Shown here: piece after piece, positions 23,355-37,785 of the stretch
Layout of the letters: the number at the start of each line of letters is the position of its first letter
Position numbering within the stretch: the stretch's first letter is position 1
From: Macropodus opercularis
Lineage: Eukaryota; Chordata; Actinopteri; Anabantiformes; Osphronemidae
Reading direction: 5' to 3'
Assembly (NCBI GenBank): GCA_030770545.1
Contig: CM061102.1
Location: forward strand, 9,041,501 to 9,105,500
DNA: 64,000 nucleotides
Position numbers and translations under genes: made by a program
The notes under the pieces: model-generated
What the model was told of the DNA's origin: nothing
The model's database searches: none
What the model saw: the letters and a program-made list of their open reading frames with translations, nothing else

Positions 23355-23873
23355 TTAGGTGGACAGAGGAAGGGGACGAGTGAGTGGGTGTGAAGCGTCA
23401 TCTACTGCGACTCCTCCTTCCACCATTACAGGGTTGTTAAGTGTGCCCTTCCTGGGGGAAGTGGCCTTGATCTTTCTGAGGACAGATGAAAGGGCAGCAC
23501 CATAAATTGGAGACAGGTTACGTTGAGGGAGGGGATATTTACTGTGTTGGTACAGTTCTGTTTCTCCAGCGTTCAGCACTTTTCTCTGGACTGGACTGTG
23601 TATATGCTGCTTCTCTTGCTCTGCTGTGTTTTTAGGTGCCCGTCCTCCTCCTTCGTGGCATCCGTGGAAGTGGGCATGTTCTCTGCTCTGTGGTTCAGAG
23701 TCCAGATGTCTCCTGGTTTGTGCTGCAGTGGGTGATGGGAGTCGAACAGCAAACACTGGGCCATGTGGGTGGGATTCTCCTAGATTTCTTCTAGTCTGCC
23801 ATCTGATGGCCAACCTGGAGGAAACGTGTGTGGTCTCTAGCCAACTTAACTCAGACTCAGACAACCTCACCAT
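23355..23873 (-). other. Longest ORF in the window (172 codons), unassigned
   Basis: Begins with a real ATG and ends in TAA on the minus strand. A second minus frame inside it (23764-23573, ATG start) has the better codon use: MAQCLLFDSHHPLQHKPGDI, then ENMPTSTDATKEEDGHLKTQ. Two plus-strand frames over the same bases are also open, so stop codons are simply scarce here. This may be a GC-richer unique block, an lncRNA exon or a domesticated remnant. No domain, signal peptide or known family is visible. Confidence 0.2.
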
Positions 23874-24682
23874 TTCACATTTGACAGAGATTTACAATTA
23901 ACTCCCCAGATTTTCTCAAAAAAGAGGTTGTTTTATGAATCTGAGATATGTTTTCTTTCACAAAATAGCACCAAGTATTTCAAGTAGCCACTAATCTACA
24001 GTACATCTAAAAGCTGATGCTGGTCTTTCAATTGGCTTAAGCAGTCCCTCCTCTCTCTGTCTATTCTTATTCAGTAATCACTGGTGACGCCTTCTGTCCA
24101 GTGACCCCTCTGATGCTGCTCCCTAAGGCACTGTCCTGGTATTGTGTACCGTCAAGACACGAGTCACCACAACATCTGCAAATAAAATATTAAATATCGT
24201 TTGCTGTGCAGGCAGCAGCAAGACCATCTCACTATTCAGTATTAATAGCTTCACAATGAAGACATTATTTAAAGCCAGCAGAAAAAATAGACAAGTTATA
24301 CACATTAATGAGCCATGCGTCTCCTAAAGCATTTTAAAAAATCATGTCTTTCCTTCTATGGTGTCTGAAAGGACAATTATAATTAAAATTATTCATAAGA
24401 AGAAATAGTAGTGTTTTTTTCACTTTACTGTATGTAATAAGTTGAGTAGACTTTCTTATATAAATCCCTGTAAGTCAGTTTTTAATACTTAATAAATTTA
24501 GTTTGGTAGCATTGTTAACTACAATAAGTTTAACAACAACTCAGCGCACCCTGCCTCCATCCAACCCCTGCTTCCCATGGCACTGGGTGATTGCTCTTGT
24601 GTTAAACCGACGCGTTGTTACAACAACTCGAAAAGAGGAAAAACCGAAAGTCCATGGTGCAATGGACAGAGCAACACTAAGC

Positions 24683-24813
24683 CAGAGAGACAGAAAGACA
24701 GGGGAAAAGAAATGAAGACAGAAAAAGACACAGAGATGGAATAGAAGAGTCAGAGGGCGGTGGAGGGAGATGTGGGGAGAGAATGAGCAAGCGAGCCGCG
24801 AAAGAAGAGAGAG
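24683..24813 (+). repeat. Purine-rich tract
   Basis: The plus strand is strongly biased to A and G (AGAGAGACAGAAAGACAGGG and onward). Only scattered pyrimidines interrupt it. Confidence 0.8.
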
Positions 24814-27800
24814 GTCCCTACTGAGCTGTGGCTGTTGAGTGCATTTATTTGAGCTGTGGCCTCTCAAGTGAATCCCATGAATGGGAGTAAATAGACAGAA
24901 GGCACTACAAGGCAGCCTTGCCTCACATCAGCTGGTGAATATAAGAGAGGAGGAGGATGGCAACAATACAAGAGAGCTAACAGGTTCACAGGCAGCGGAG
25001 ACTTAACAGCACAACACGAAAACAATATGGCAGCAGGCCGCATGAAAACACAAGTGTTTCATCGTGATTAAAGCCGCACAAGCAGGCTGAGGAGCGTAAC
25101 ACGAACAGGGTTGACAGCTGTTGACGTGCACACGCGTCTACCTTAGTCAGACCGTAAGCAACTAAGCACGAGGCAGACGTGGCCATTTGTTTTCTTTTTC
25201 ATTTTCCATCTCTTAACTTAGTGACGTGTTTGTACTGTTTGCGCCTTTCTCATACTAAATGATTTTCAACCCTGTTTTTCTTGTGCGTTTCCCCCTGATG
25301 GCACTGTTTGTGTTTTGCTGCTGGCTCTCTACTCGCCCACCCTCGTTGTCTCCCCGTCCTTGTCTCCTCGCTGTATAGAAACGTCCTGTGTACAAGGTGG
25401 CTGTCCACGCCTCTGTGCCCAACTGACTGGCAGTGACAAGCGACAGCTCCCTTCTCCTTCTGTGTGTGTGTCTGAGGAAGTCAGCGTCGGCGAGTACCCC
25501 TGGCCTTCTCCTCACTTCTGCTCTCTCTGTGTCTTTGCTTCCTTTTTATGTGTCTACCAACATTTCGACATCCTCTCGAAAAAAAAAGAAAAACTAAACC
25601 AAAATGGTGACGACAAACAAGATGTGCCCATGAGTCCTCATTGTTTCACTCTTCATAACTGCACATATAAAAAAAATCACATCAAAACCTGTGGTGTAAG
25701 CGAGTAGAGGCTTGTGTGAACCCCGTCCCTGCGCGTTTGTGTGTCTGAGGGATGGCCACTGGATGACACCATAGTTGACAAGAGCAAAGAGAAAGAAAAA
25801 TCCAATGAATATGTTATCTGTCAGGAAATACAGAAGGTAAGGCTGCCACAGAGTGCGTGAGTGTGTCTGCGCTTGTGTAAACACTGTGTGTTTATGTCAG
25901 CCTGGTCCCGTGTCAGCTGGCACAGACAAGCATGGCATTAGGATTTTCAGATTTAGCTAATCTCAGAGCAGTCATTCTTTTTAGTTGCCAGTTCAGCAGT
26001 GCAGCGACAGAGCGGAGCTTCGCAGCTGCCTCCTGAAGACGCTGCTGCCTGGAGAATAGCGGCTCCTGTATGTGCGGCACAAGAACAGGCAGAATTTGAC
26101 ACCGTGTCTGTGTTGTGTGCGTTCGTATTGTCTTCCTTTAGGGCGGTGTGTACACTACTAGTGGACAGCGCCTTGTGCAGCCATCTCATCCATCTTCGTC
26201 AGAGTCATTGTCTCAGACAGCTGTTTCACAGCCCAACACTCACAGAACACTCCACTCACCCACCTGCTCTCCCAACACACACACGCTCGGCCATAGAGCA
26301 GCTATTTCTTTACACTGTCAATGCACCAGACTCGCTGAGCCAACAGTCCTCCTGACCTCGTCCCAGCTCTCCTCGTTTTTGAGCATCTGCGTGCTACAGC
26401 ATGTTTTTCCAAAAGCCTGCTCAGTTATCGCTGCCGCACTTGCTGTTCATTTTATTTTTGTTTCACTTACTTGCATTTCCTAACCTAATCTTAAAAACGT
26501 TTGCGTGGCTGTGCAGGAGATATCACACTTCTTGTTCTTTGTATTTTTATGGTCCATTACAGAAACATGCTTTATTACTACGTGTTGTAATAATTCATCT
26601 TGACTATTGACTATGCAAAATACGGCAGCAGAAATCCATTTGGAGAGAAAGAATTAGGGAAATGTTAAATGTCTGCCAGATGTTTTTGAGAGAAAGTGAA
26701 GGAGAATAAGAGAGTAGGCATGGAACTATATAACATTTGTCGGATAAAGATTAGTGTGGGTCTTTAAGTAAGAATAAAGAGATTGAATAAAGAATAAAGA
26801 GAGTCAGTGGATTAAGGCCCAGCTGCCAGACGGGCAAACTGAGATTAGCCTGTGCTTAAAGGTCACATAGCTTTACAGGAAAGAGGGACAATTCCTAGGA
26901 GGGATGTATTACTCAGCACTGGGAGCATATACTGTCAAATGAACTCTTGCCTAGGTAGACGATCTGTCTGAAATAATTTATGACTGTTAAACCCAATAAC
27001 CTGCTTAAATTAGTAATATGGGCATCTGAGATGTTGTGCACGGCTGAAAAGAAAGCTTAACAATTACAGATGTGTACAGATGTTTGCATCTCGGGCCTGC
27101 AGAGTAACTGTGTGCCTGCAGCGTGGTCGTCTAGCTCTAACTATGAGATTCCCATCCATCAAGTGTATAAAATTTAAAATATGAGAAAGCCAGGCCAATT
27201 CAGACATTCCTCACTAACAGCGTTGGACGTTTCCACTCCTATATTCCCTGAGGATGCTCCCGTTTTTCACAGACATTAGGTTATCAAAAAAAAAAAACAA
27301 CACAGCAGCCTTGTGTAGAGTAGAACATTTCTGAGCTTTGGTTTAATAAAAGCAGCCGTTCTGTGAGCATTTATAAAACAAATGTTACAAAATGTAAATG
27401 AGAATGATTTCCTTGAGGTTTTATTTGGATTCTTTACCGAGAAATAATGAATCCTCATCAACGTTATGAACAAAAAGCAGGAGATCTAATGACTTAAGGG
27501 TATCACTCAAAAATACATGTGTCACCACCGTTAGCGGATGAAATGACAGCAAGCATGTGGTGAATGGTCACCAAACGAAGGTGCTGCTCTACTCATCTAC
27601 AGTTTGATGTGTGACTCTCTAGCTGATGAAGGTTTGGTGACTGATAAGGTGTTCGTTCACTTCATGTCCAGTCTGAGGCTCAGGTCTTAGCCTTTTCATT
27701 GTTGTAAAGGAAAACTATGGCTTAATAGATAAACTTTAATTATTATTTTTCGAAATCATTCAAATGTTTGCACATGAAATAAAGTCCCTCGTAGAAACAG

Positions 27801-28337
27801 GAGGAGTGTGTGTCAACAACACACCTTTACAGAGGCGCAACAAGTGTTGACTGGCTGCTTCACTAGTGCCACGGCCAAAAAGCTTGACTCTGACCTCGTC
27901 AGTTGATCAAAGCAAGTCAATCATTTGCAGATATTAAGTCTGTCCAGATTGGCTGCTACACAACTTAGAACCAGGACGCGCAGAACAATGAAGAGAGAAT
28001 TGTGCCCTACAGGACACGAGAGAAATACTTTTTAGATGTGAAAGAGGACAGAAAATGACGCTGAAACACAGATGAAGTGCAGCACTTGGAGAACTGTCGA
28101 GTATAAATAATTATACATTATGTATGTTAACGTAAAAAGTACTGAGTATGCACTTAGACGACCATTGAAAGGTCTAAGAAGAGAACATTAAAAGCTAACA
28201 TGCTGAATAGACCACAATCCCATGGGTTATTTTCTGTGCTCTATAATGTACTGCAATTACTAGTACATACAGTAGATACTGCAGAGATGGACAAACTATG
28301 TCTGTCACAAAAGCAGTCCTCGTCCTGTCGCAGGCTG

Positions 28338-28389
28338 ACACACACACACACGCACACACACACACGCGCACACGCACACACACACACAC
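28338..28389 (+). repeat. (CA)n microsatellite with CG interruptions
   Basis: About 52 bases of CA repeat broken by CG units at several points. Confidence 0.95.
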
Positions 28390-28719
28390 GGGAGGTCCCT
28401 GGTGGATCTAATTGAAGAGATTAGATGTTATCCTGTTATATCCCAGCCAATTTCAGCCCATAGCCAAACATAATGCCAGAGAATTCAAGGGTTACAGCAA
28501 CCTTCACACGCAGCATAGCCGTTCCCTTGGAAACAACAGCAAGACGGCCTATAACAACATGACTAATAAACTTCCTTTCTCTCCCTAACGCTCTCTTAGC
28601 TCTTTAAACCTTTTCTCTGTCCATTTCTCATGTCTGTGGTACTTTTGTTCATTTGTCTTTCTGCCGTGTTGGAAAGAAAGTTTTAAAGTGGATTTTTTGC
28701 CTTCAGAAATTCAGTTGTC

Positions 28720-28736
28720 AAAAAAAAAAAAAAAAA
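28720..28736 (+). repeat. A17 homopolymer
   Basis: Run of 17 A. It could be the tail of an old retroposed insertion, but I see no matching target duplication. Confidence 0.9.
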
Positions 28737-31089
28737 CGTACCCTGAAATGAACAGACACGGCTTCAGGTTCAGTTTCCCGGTGGACTCGCTCAGACATAA
28801 CAAACATTTTCAGTTACAAACATGATTCAAAGAAATGCTGACCATGCTTTATTTTTATATTCGTAGCATACGCAGCATACATCTTACTTTCAACACAATA
28901 AAGGGCGAGGAGAAGCCAAGCAGAGTGAAAATCTTATTCTGAAGAGCACTAGAGCCACGCAGCTCATTCATCGACGGCTGTGCCCCACGCTGTGCTCTCT
29001 CCACAGGACCAACATTTAATTAGAGTCCAAAAATGGGTCCAGTAGTAATGATCACCTTGTGTTTACCTCTAATGACTCTGCTGAGGCAAACATGGAGATG
29101 TGTCTATTGTACATGACAAGCAGAGCATCGCACTGCATACGCATACGTACCCATGACCTCTGCACTGAGTGAGACGCACTGATTGAATGTAAACAGGGAA
29201 AAAGCCGGAGCTCTGGTGTGTATGTGTTTCTATTGTAAATTATATATTAATATTCATAACTTACATAACTACAAGCTTTGCATGTAGGTGCAGGCGAATG
29301 TATTCCAGCACGCTCCCACTTATCGTAGCACGACCTGAGTTTTATCCCACGTGCCTCGTAGAAGGTTAAATTTAATCTGTGCACATAATCTGGGAGTAAA
29401 AGGAACCAAATGACCAATTAGGGTAATTTTGCACCCTAATGCTCTTATCTGCCTGCTGCAATAACAAAGGTTACAATACCCTTGACACTTCAGACACTCA
29501 CCCACACACGCACACGCAATCACCAACAATAACACCATGCCTGCAGGGCTGTGTCTGTTTGCCCGACAGTTTATCTCAACCTTCAGATATATTCCTTACG
29601 CTTTTTGAAGCTGCTGTTCCTCTCCTTACGTTAACCCTCCTTCCTCTGGCTACAAATATACGCGTTAATAGTTCGTGAATTTTAAATTCATAGCTAAACA
29701 AGTTAACTGATTGGAAGCACTGTCCCTATGTTGGTGTAATGGTATTGATGGTGTGACCATGTTTGTTTTGTATTGCTCAACATGAATGACAGATCAAACA
29801 GCCTTTACTCTGCTGCTGTGTGCATCAACACTGTAGGGGGTTTAAAAGGACTTTTTTTTTCACAGTGAAAATCTAAATAATGCTACAGGTCCTAGGATAA
29901 TTTCATCACATTATTAATATAGAAGTCATAATAGCAAACATTTATTTATAATTACTCAACCTGAAACTTTATTCTCTGGACAAAAGTAGAATCCGCAACT
30001 TAAATATTAAATTGTGTTTGTTATATAATCAGCTGCTATAACAGCATACGCTAAAGAATAAAGCGGTAAATACTTTTTTACTATTTAGGAGTTTAGCTAA
30101 GTAGATATGGGCTGAGCTAAGCTACAGTACCAGACTGGACTGTAATGAGGGCAAAAAGGCATAAAAATCCATCACCGTCATGGAAAATTCTATGATTACT
30201 ATTGATGCTGCTCATCAGGGATCTCATTGCCTCACCCAGAATGATATGGTCTGTCTGGCAGGGAGCCATGTATGTGGCTGCAGCCTACTGTTAAATAAGG
30301 TGCATGTGTGTGTTTGTGCGCGCGTATGTGGCAGAGATAGTGTGGGTCATGTTGCCTTGTGATTAATACTCCTATTTCCTGCTGCTTCTCCCTCCTCAGC
30401 CCTCGCTCGGCCCAAGGTTAGTTAGAAATATCTTGTGTGGTTCCTTGGGAATATTGTAACCATAATGCAGTGAGGTGGATCCTGGGAATTATGTCGAATT
30501 GGTTTCAATAAATGGACTTTGTGTTTTAAAAGTTTAAGTGATGCTAGTTAGTTTAACACGGGGCTAAAATTGTTTTTTAATTCAGGACTCTTGCACATCG
30601 GATTGGAATCACCATTTTCTTTATGTAACGTCACAGCATTTTCTCGTGTCTAATGCTTAAACACCGCAGACACACAACACAGACACAATCGCACATCATC
30701 CACACATTTAATAGGCTATAACCCATTTCACCTATACTGTCGTGCATGAACATCTCAAGGTTAATTGTTATAGCATGTGTCAGCTCCCGACCCATAAGCG
30801 GTGGCTAATAAACGCTTGGGAAGCAAAGATAATAAGCAACACTTGATTATGCAGCAGGTGCATAAGAAAGGGGAAAGTATTTTAGTTATTTTACACAGTT
30901 TTATGTGGTTTTTACTTAACCACGCTGGGCTCACGGTGTAGACCGTGTACATTGTGACATTCAGGGTTAAAAAGTGGTTTAGTGTTAAATCAAAACCGGT
31001 AATGACAGACCTACCTACAGTACGGTTCACGTCAAGATCAAAGCTTTCTGGGCAAATCTTTAAAAAATCATAATATCAGCCACAGAACA

Positions 31090-31335
31090 ATTTCTAATTC
31101 TACAATCTAATCAGGAATTTCATCTAAATCCAACTGCAACATCCCACAAAAGGCTGCCACTCGCATTAATTATCCAGCAATTAAGTTGCCTACCATCATC
31201 TGTCATCTGTCACACAGGGATGTATTTTTTTCCGCCACATTATCATGTAAATGAACGACTCTTCAATCAATTAACACACTGATCCTTCTCAGTTAGTGCT
31301 TTAGATAATCAGAGATAATAAGAATTATCAAAAAC
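31090..31335. promoter_or_regulatory. Conserved-element-like block with TALE and homeodomain-type motifs
   Basis: Contains GCATTAATTATCCAGCAATT, then a tandem CATCTGTCATCTGTCAC (31196-31212) that carries E-box CATCTG and MEIS/PREP-type CTGTCA cores, then TCAATCAATTAAC and GATAATCAGAGATAATAAG. Pattern-based inference. Confidence 0.25.
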
Positions 31336-31513
31336 CACAATACACCACTGTCGTTTCTGACAGCAGGGGCATTTAAACGTTCTCTCCCAGATGCATTTTA
31401 AACTTTTCTTAATATTAACAAACCCATTGTCTAAACGATCTATTTTTAATATCTGCCTGTAATCACGGTGTGCACACATGTGTGAGACTCATTGTTAGGT
31501 GGTCGCCCCTCCT

Positions 31514-31514
<1 letters not shown>

Positions 31515-31583
<69 letters not shown>
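31515..31583 (+). repeat. (CA)n microsatellite
   Basis: About 69 bases, one of the longest simple repeats here, with a single CCCA interruption near 31555. Confidence 0.96.
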
Positions 31584-31587
<4 letters not shown>

Positions 31588-34500
31588 CAAGCTCCTGACA
31601 GACTCCATGCAGTGTCACACTCAGTAGCATTGCAGAGAAAGACGTTCTCCCTGAGGTTTCAGCTGTGTTTATTTCTTTTTTTTTCTTTACCCCTCTACCC
31701 CATCTCTATATTTCTTCCTGGTGACAGCTTGATTATGCAGAAACTGTAGGAAAGAGGAGACGTTGGGCATAAATTGATATTAATAACTGTGATTTGGCTG
31801 GCAGCATCTTGCCCAGCTATTTTCACATTTTGTTTATATTTGTGACATCAATCAGGAAAATGAACACTTGCTGACTTTAAGAGAAAGGAGATTCAATGAT
31901 AAAAATTACAGCTTTGCATCATATTCTGGACTAATTTTTACAGCAATTCAAACGAACAATGATTTAAATGATTACATACCACCAGAGCGGTGACTTGAAT
32001 AGATGCCTCACACGCAGACAGGCCTACAAAGGTAGACATTTGAAGGAAGCCTGACTCTTGATCCCTATTAAAATGAACAGTTACATGCTAGGGCAGTGTC
32101 CTTCATCTCCACTGGCCGCAGTTTATTAGCATTTGAACCAAACGAGTGATCTGAAAAAGAACGTGATGTAGAGGCAGATCCTCTTGACCTAACACATCAT
32201 GTGATCTTCTTTTTTGCTGATGTCTGTCTAAACGTGGTGTCTCAAAAGATCTGGTTAAGTTAATATGGCGCATCGCTATTTAGCTAATAAGCTATATTCT
32301 CTGCATTATACACAAACTCAGCTTCATTAATGCGCAGACGTTTACAAAAGACGACTCCATCAACCAAGACACACATTTCACACATAAATACACAGGTGAA
32401 GCCGTACAAAATAAGAGCAGTTATAATACAGTGAGTCCTAGGAACAAAGACTCACCAGGCAGGGCCTCAACGCTGAGGTAACCAAGAGCTTTATGCACAG
32501 CAGGTAATTAAGAAAACAAATGAGTTTAACAGCATGACCCATTTTCAAGGCGTTCCCCTTCATTTTAGCAACAGCCTTCACAAACCCCCCAAAAAATAAA
32601 CCTTACATACATATATACACAAAGCAGCGCACTCACATAATACAGTATCTCCGTATTAGCAGATAGGATGATAAACACAGGGAGAATGAAGGCATCATTA
32701 ATCTTTGAGGAGATGAGGTGTTGTAATTAAGGTTGCTGACACACAGCAGACTCCCATAGGGAGGCTGAGACAGAGTCAGACAGGGGAACAGCAAGCCTCT
32801 CCAGCCGAGCCCAACACCCTCTTAGCGGGGCGCTGAGGTGAACCTTCTCTGTCTGGCAGCACGGCTGGCATGTCGCCTCTGCTCGACTCCCCTCACCCTC
32901 CCTTCGTCACAATCCTCAACCCTTTCATAACCTAGTTTGCCTTTCTCTCTCCCCTGCTCCCGTTACTGTAAATTCCCCCGTTCTTCAAAGACAACAGCAG
33001 CTTAACAAAGACACAGGCAATCTTTAAATATGCAACACTATTGCTATGTTACTAGGAAACAATGTAGCCCACAGGGCCATGAAACAACCAGTGACACTTG
33101 ACAAATGACATAATAAAGATATGCGGATCGCTTCCGGAGACAATCCTGAAGCGACGAAGCAACATATCGTATGTGTTTCTCGTATTTTACAAACTTTAAA
33201 AATGTTCATCAGCAATATGTATTGAGAGAAGACAGCTCCTTGTCCCATGAATGCTCATATGATGAGATTTACCAGCATGAACAGGCAGAGCGGACACCCC
33301 TGCCATCTCACTGACGCACGCATCTGCCCAGACATGACACAAACACTGTACATTTTAACTCATTTAAAGCATCTCTGAGAAAAAAATGAATTTTCACAAT
33401 CACAAAAATGTGAAACTCCTATGATTGCACAAGCGTTTTCGTGGTCAGAAGGTCCCAGGCGATATGATAATTCGCTTGCTGCACTGCAAATCAACATACT
33501 TTGAAAGATAGGTTTGAACACTGACTGAACGCTGTTTTCACTGGACGCGTGTGATTGACATATGAAATGTGATTTGCACTTCTTATAAACTAAACAAGTG
33601 TGACTTGTTTTTCGCTGGATAAACGCACACGATGCCAACACAGCATCAAAAGTGCCTGCTGGAGTCCACTCAAACAGGAAATAATCTGCATGTTTTTACT
33701 GGCGCTACTGTGTGTTGATTGGCAAATGCTTTGCTTGAGTTATTCAGTGATGTTTGCTTGTCAGCACAGGAAATGTTGCTTTTTTTGTTGTATTATCAAA
33801 CTCAACACAACAAAAACAGTGTGTGGCTTTGTAGAGGTGCGTTGCTGCAGAACAGTTTAAATTCTCCACAGCTCACACTGCGCTTCCTTTTCATAACAAA
33901 CTCTCATTGAGGTGTACGAATTCATTTTAATGCTACGTTCACATGCTAAATATGATGGAGCTTTGGTTGTGCTCATATTCGACATGGGTCTTATTTTCTA
34001 GGATTTTGCCATAAGGATGATTTGTTGTATTCATTAGTGCTCGTGATCTGAACAGAGTTCTTATAACCAGCGTCTCCTCTCACCTGTGCGACTGAAAGTC
34101 TTCACATTATGTGTTAATATAATTCAGCCTCTGAGTCAGGTCTGCTGACACCTCGGCGCTGGCCTTTCATCACTGGCTTCTACTGCAGAAAAGAAGTTAT
34201 TTTAACGCCGTGTTTTTATTGCTCTTAATGAGATGACCCTGTCACACAACTCAGATAACCTCTCCAGTGTCCTCTAGACCCCTTAGGTCATTCGTACTAC
34301 AATAAAGCCTTTGGCTTCCTCCACAGTCTGAAATGATACACGGGGGAATCGCGCCTTTGCTGCGGTGTCTCCAGGTCTGTAGAACAGCCCAGGAGTAGCC
34401 CCACAACGTAAAGGAACTTCTAAAACTGTCTGCTGCAAGAGAAATTGTGCTTTTTCACTTCTTCGACGTGTATCTCTCTTCACGTTCTCATCCAGGAGCC

Positions 34501-36422
34501 AGGAAACATGGCCCAGTAGTCAACTAGGAGCTTGTGAAGCCACCTTTATTCTTTCTCTAGGCTTCTGCATGAGCAGCTGTTCAGTAGCAGGCACCAGTTA
34601 CCTACAGTATAAACCAGAAGCTCCATGACTGATGCTGTATTTGTAATGACTGTGTCATATCTAGCTGCATATGGTGACATAGGAAAGTCATTTTTCACTT
34701 TTTGTGTTTATTATTGCCAGCATGGCAACAAAGGTCCAGTTTGCCTGTTCAGCAAACTACTGAGTGCAGTAGGGTCCTACTAACCCACATTTATGCTGAC
34801 TATAATAATGGCATGAGATCTATCTAAGTCTGCAGCTTCTCTGTTGTTTAAACATGAATATTGATTTAGGAACATTCTACATTCACAGGGATGCATCGAT
34901 GAATACATATGAATAACTACTTGAATTTTACTACTTTTTCTTATACATGGATTTCGGATTATGACTGTTCTCTTTGTGGATGGAGAGCTGTTATAAAATA
35001 TTCCAACCACATTGTGTAAAGGTTTACCAGACGCACTGGAGACTCCAGGATGACTAGCATGGATAATGCGAAGCTCGGCTATAGGAGAACACACCGACTA
35101 ATAAGGACAGACGTGTCACAGCCCCTGCTGCAAGTCACTGGTTTCATGTTTAGAAAAATCCAATCTATCTTAATTACATGCATGTCTGACTATATTGATC
35201 ACATGTTAGTCGGGCAAGACTGACAGTGGGCAGCGAAATTAAAATAGATGTGTGCGTATCACGTATGAGCTAAGGGACTCCTGCTCCACTTTGGCTGAGC
35301 AGCTCACGGGTATAGGAGCCTTTAAGTGTCATTTTGATAGATCTCTTTCCCGTGCTCTCTCTTCCATGCATAGCCTGACTCACAGGAATATGTAACCTTT
35401 CATACGCTACAGATGTAGTACATAAGACATATTGTACCGTCACACACGTTCACGAATTTATTGATTTATTCCTATGCATCCTGCATCTGTACGCGTCGTT
35501 GCTAGAGAATAGAAGCAGCGCTGCTAGAGACAAATGAGACGGTTGACCAGTCAAGGGTTTGAAAGTCATGCATTATGTGTTACAATGTAAGATGCATTTA
35601 CTGTACGCTGGGAATTGACAGCTCCTCTACACCCACACAAAATATTATCACACATTGTAGTGTGTACCTTTCTCACCCTTTGCTTAGCTTCATCATTATT
35701 CCTATTCCCGTCCTGTTATTTGTTCCCTAATTCATAATGTTTCATTTTAACACTTGTTTACTGTATAGTCACCATGAGTGCGTCCTTATATCATATCTGA
35801 CACCCAGTTTTCAAGCACACCATTTTCTGTGGTGCAGCTGAGACCATAATCATCCCTAATGATAGGTTGGACCATTACAAGCAGAAGGCTGCATGGCATG
35901 GTGAGAAGACACACAGGAGTCAAAGAGGATACGGAAAGATTGGCATGATGGGACTGAAGTGAACGTAAAGGAGGAGATGAAGTGGCCGTAAGAAGGCAGC
36001 GAGAGTACTGTAATTGACACAGCAGAGACAAGCAGAGGCAGACAGGGTGATGATGAAAGCGAGCGATAAAGAGATACTGTAGATACCAAAACAAACCAAG
36101 CCACCCAGAGTTTGTGTAAATGACCAATCAAAACATCCAAAAGCTGTTAAAAGTCTTTTTTTCTCCCCAGGACGGATACAACCACGTTTGGCTACACTGC
36201 TTCTGCACAACAGCAGCAGGGAGATAGGAACCACTTGTTGTTCCCCAAGTGTTAATGTGTTACCATCCAAACAAGCAGACAGGCGACAGCCAGCTGGCCA
36301 GTCATGGCGGGATCATTACACCCAGCTTTCACCTCAGCAGCATATTGATGGCAGAGTGAGACAAACATAGTGTAAATACATCAGGTGTATGAGTGATCAC
36401 ACATGCATGCTGGCCAAAAGTG

Positions 36423-36446
36423 CACACACACACACACACACACACA
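36423..36446 (+). repeat. (CA)12 microsatellite
   Basis: Perfect CA run. Confidence 0.95.
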
Positions 36447-37721
36447 AACAAGTGCACCCTGTTCCCATGCAAACACACAGATGAAGAGGCACGTACTCAA
36501 AATAAACTGTCCAAGTGATTTGTGTATTTATCATCGGTCAGGTAGAGAAACAGAAGAAAGAGGGTTAAGGCTCGTCTCTGCCCATCTTTCATATCGCGCT
36601 TACCAGCAGACAGTGTTTCCAGTGTGTACTTAGTATGGGAGTCACACACAGGCATAGTCAGGGAGTGAACAGAGAGAAAGAAAAGGGTCTATTTTTTGAA
36701 ATTGCTACTGGGTAGGGTTCAGCAGCAGTGTTGTAAACCCAGCAAGATTTTATAACTAGGTATCATGAAATAATAGGGTTTGAAAATGAGAAAAACAAAG
36801 AGAACAGGAGCAGGAGAGTTAAACAATGACGAGTAGATAAAAAACAAAAGGCTGTGGATTCAGCACAGTCTTTTCTCTCCACATATATCACAGGAATTGG
36901 GTCAATACAAGCCATTTGAATGTGTAATGGTGTGCACAAAAGTGCACGTACGGTACATAGACCCACACACTCCTGCAAGTGTTTCTAGATGAGGTAGCTC
37001 AGCTGAAGACTTTCAGACGCACAGTGAAAAAAGGTGAGAGGGTGAACGAAAAAGCAAAAGCAGGAATAAAAAAGCTTCTGACAAATTCAATTTGCAGGGG
37101 CTAGAGCCAGTGCATGCAGACAGGCTACATTAGAATTACTCATATGATAGAGCAGCCCATCCATCATGCACTCATACAGGGAAATGTAAATGGGGGCAGA
37201 GGAGAGGAAGGAGGAACAGTGCATCCAAATAGCTACAACCAACGAGTGAACTGCGACTTTTAGTCTATTACTTCTGCTCTGAAGCCAGTTTTCTTTAATC
37301 TGTTCTTCTTCAAACCATTTTTGTATGCAAATACATGGGTTTGTGTCAGCATGACAGAGTGTGTTTGTTACCACTGACCTCGGGGGAAAGCGAGATTATT
37401 AGAGCTATTGTTTTGTGAAGGACAAACCCGAAGGTTGCAATCCAGTTTGCTTCCACTTTCCTATCCCTTCTGGGGAAGCCAGTGACGTAATGAGCAGGGA
37501 TGGATGCAGGCTGAAATGCATTTTACTGTATATTGCCATGTAGGTCACTGTTCCCTAGACAAGCTTCCTCTTCTATTTCTTCTTCTCTCCTTCACACAAA
37601 ACGCTTCACTCATAACTCGGGTTACGACAGAGGAAATGTGTGGTAAATGTGCTTCACCTTAATACCTGGAAATGCAGCAGACCCAGAAACTGAATACTAG
37701 GGAATTGTAAAGGCCAGAGTG

Positions 37722-37728
37722 CACACAC

Positions 37729-37782
<54 letters not shown>
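37722..37782 (+). repeat. (CA)n microsatellite
   Basis: 61 bases of CA repeat with one CG unit near its start. Confidence 0.96.

Positions 37783-37785
<3 letters not shown>

Larger units (their letters stand above)
23874..31089. other. Non-coding, unique sequence
   Basis: Holds the purine tract at 24.7 kb, a somewhat GC-richer block at 25.3-26.2 kb, A-runs at 27.29 and 28.72 kb and the CA repeat at 28.3 kb. No supported gene. Confidence 0.7.

Noticed and set aside
24541..24867. 108-codon minus-strand ORF
   Set aside because: It is the pyrimidine strand of the purine tract, giving Ser/Leu/Phe runs.
25999..26355. 118-codon plus-strand ORF
   Set aside because: The first 40 codons look somewhat protein-like, but the rest does not, and no splice sites or family support it.
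34283..34483. Minus-strand ORF with an internal CTCTTGCAG acceptor-like site
   Set aside because: AT-ending codons and no donor; the frame after the acceptor differs from the open one.
35786..36127. 113-codon minus-strand ORF
   Set aside because: Low-complexity Ser/Leu middle from purine-rich plus-strand sequence; only the last 25 codons look protein-like.
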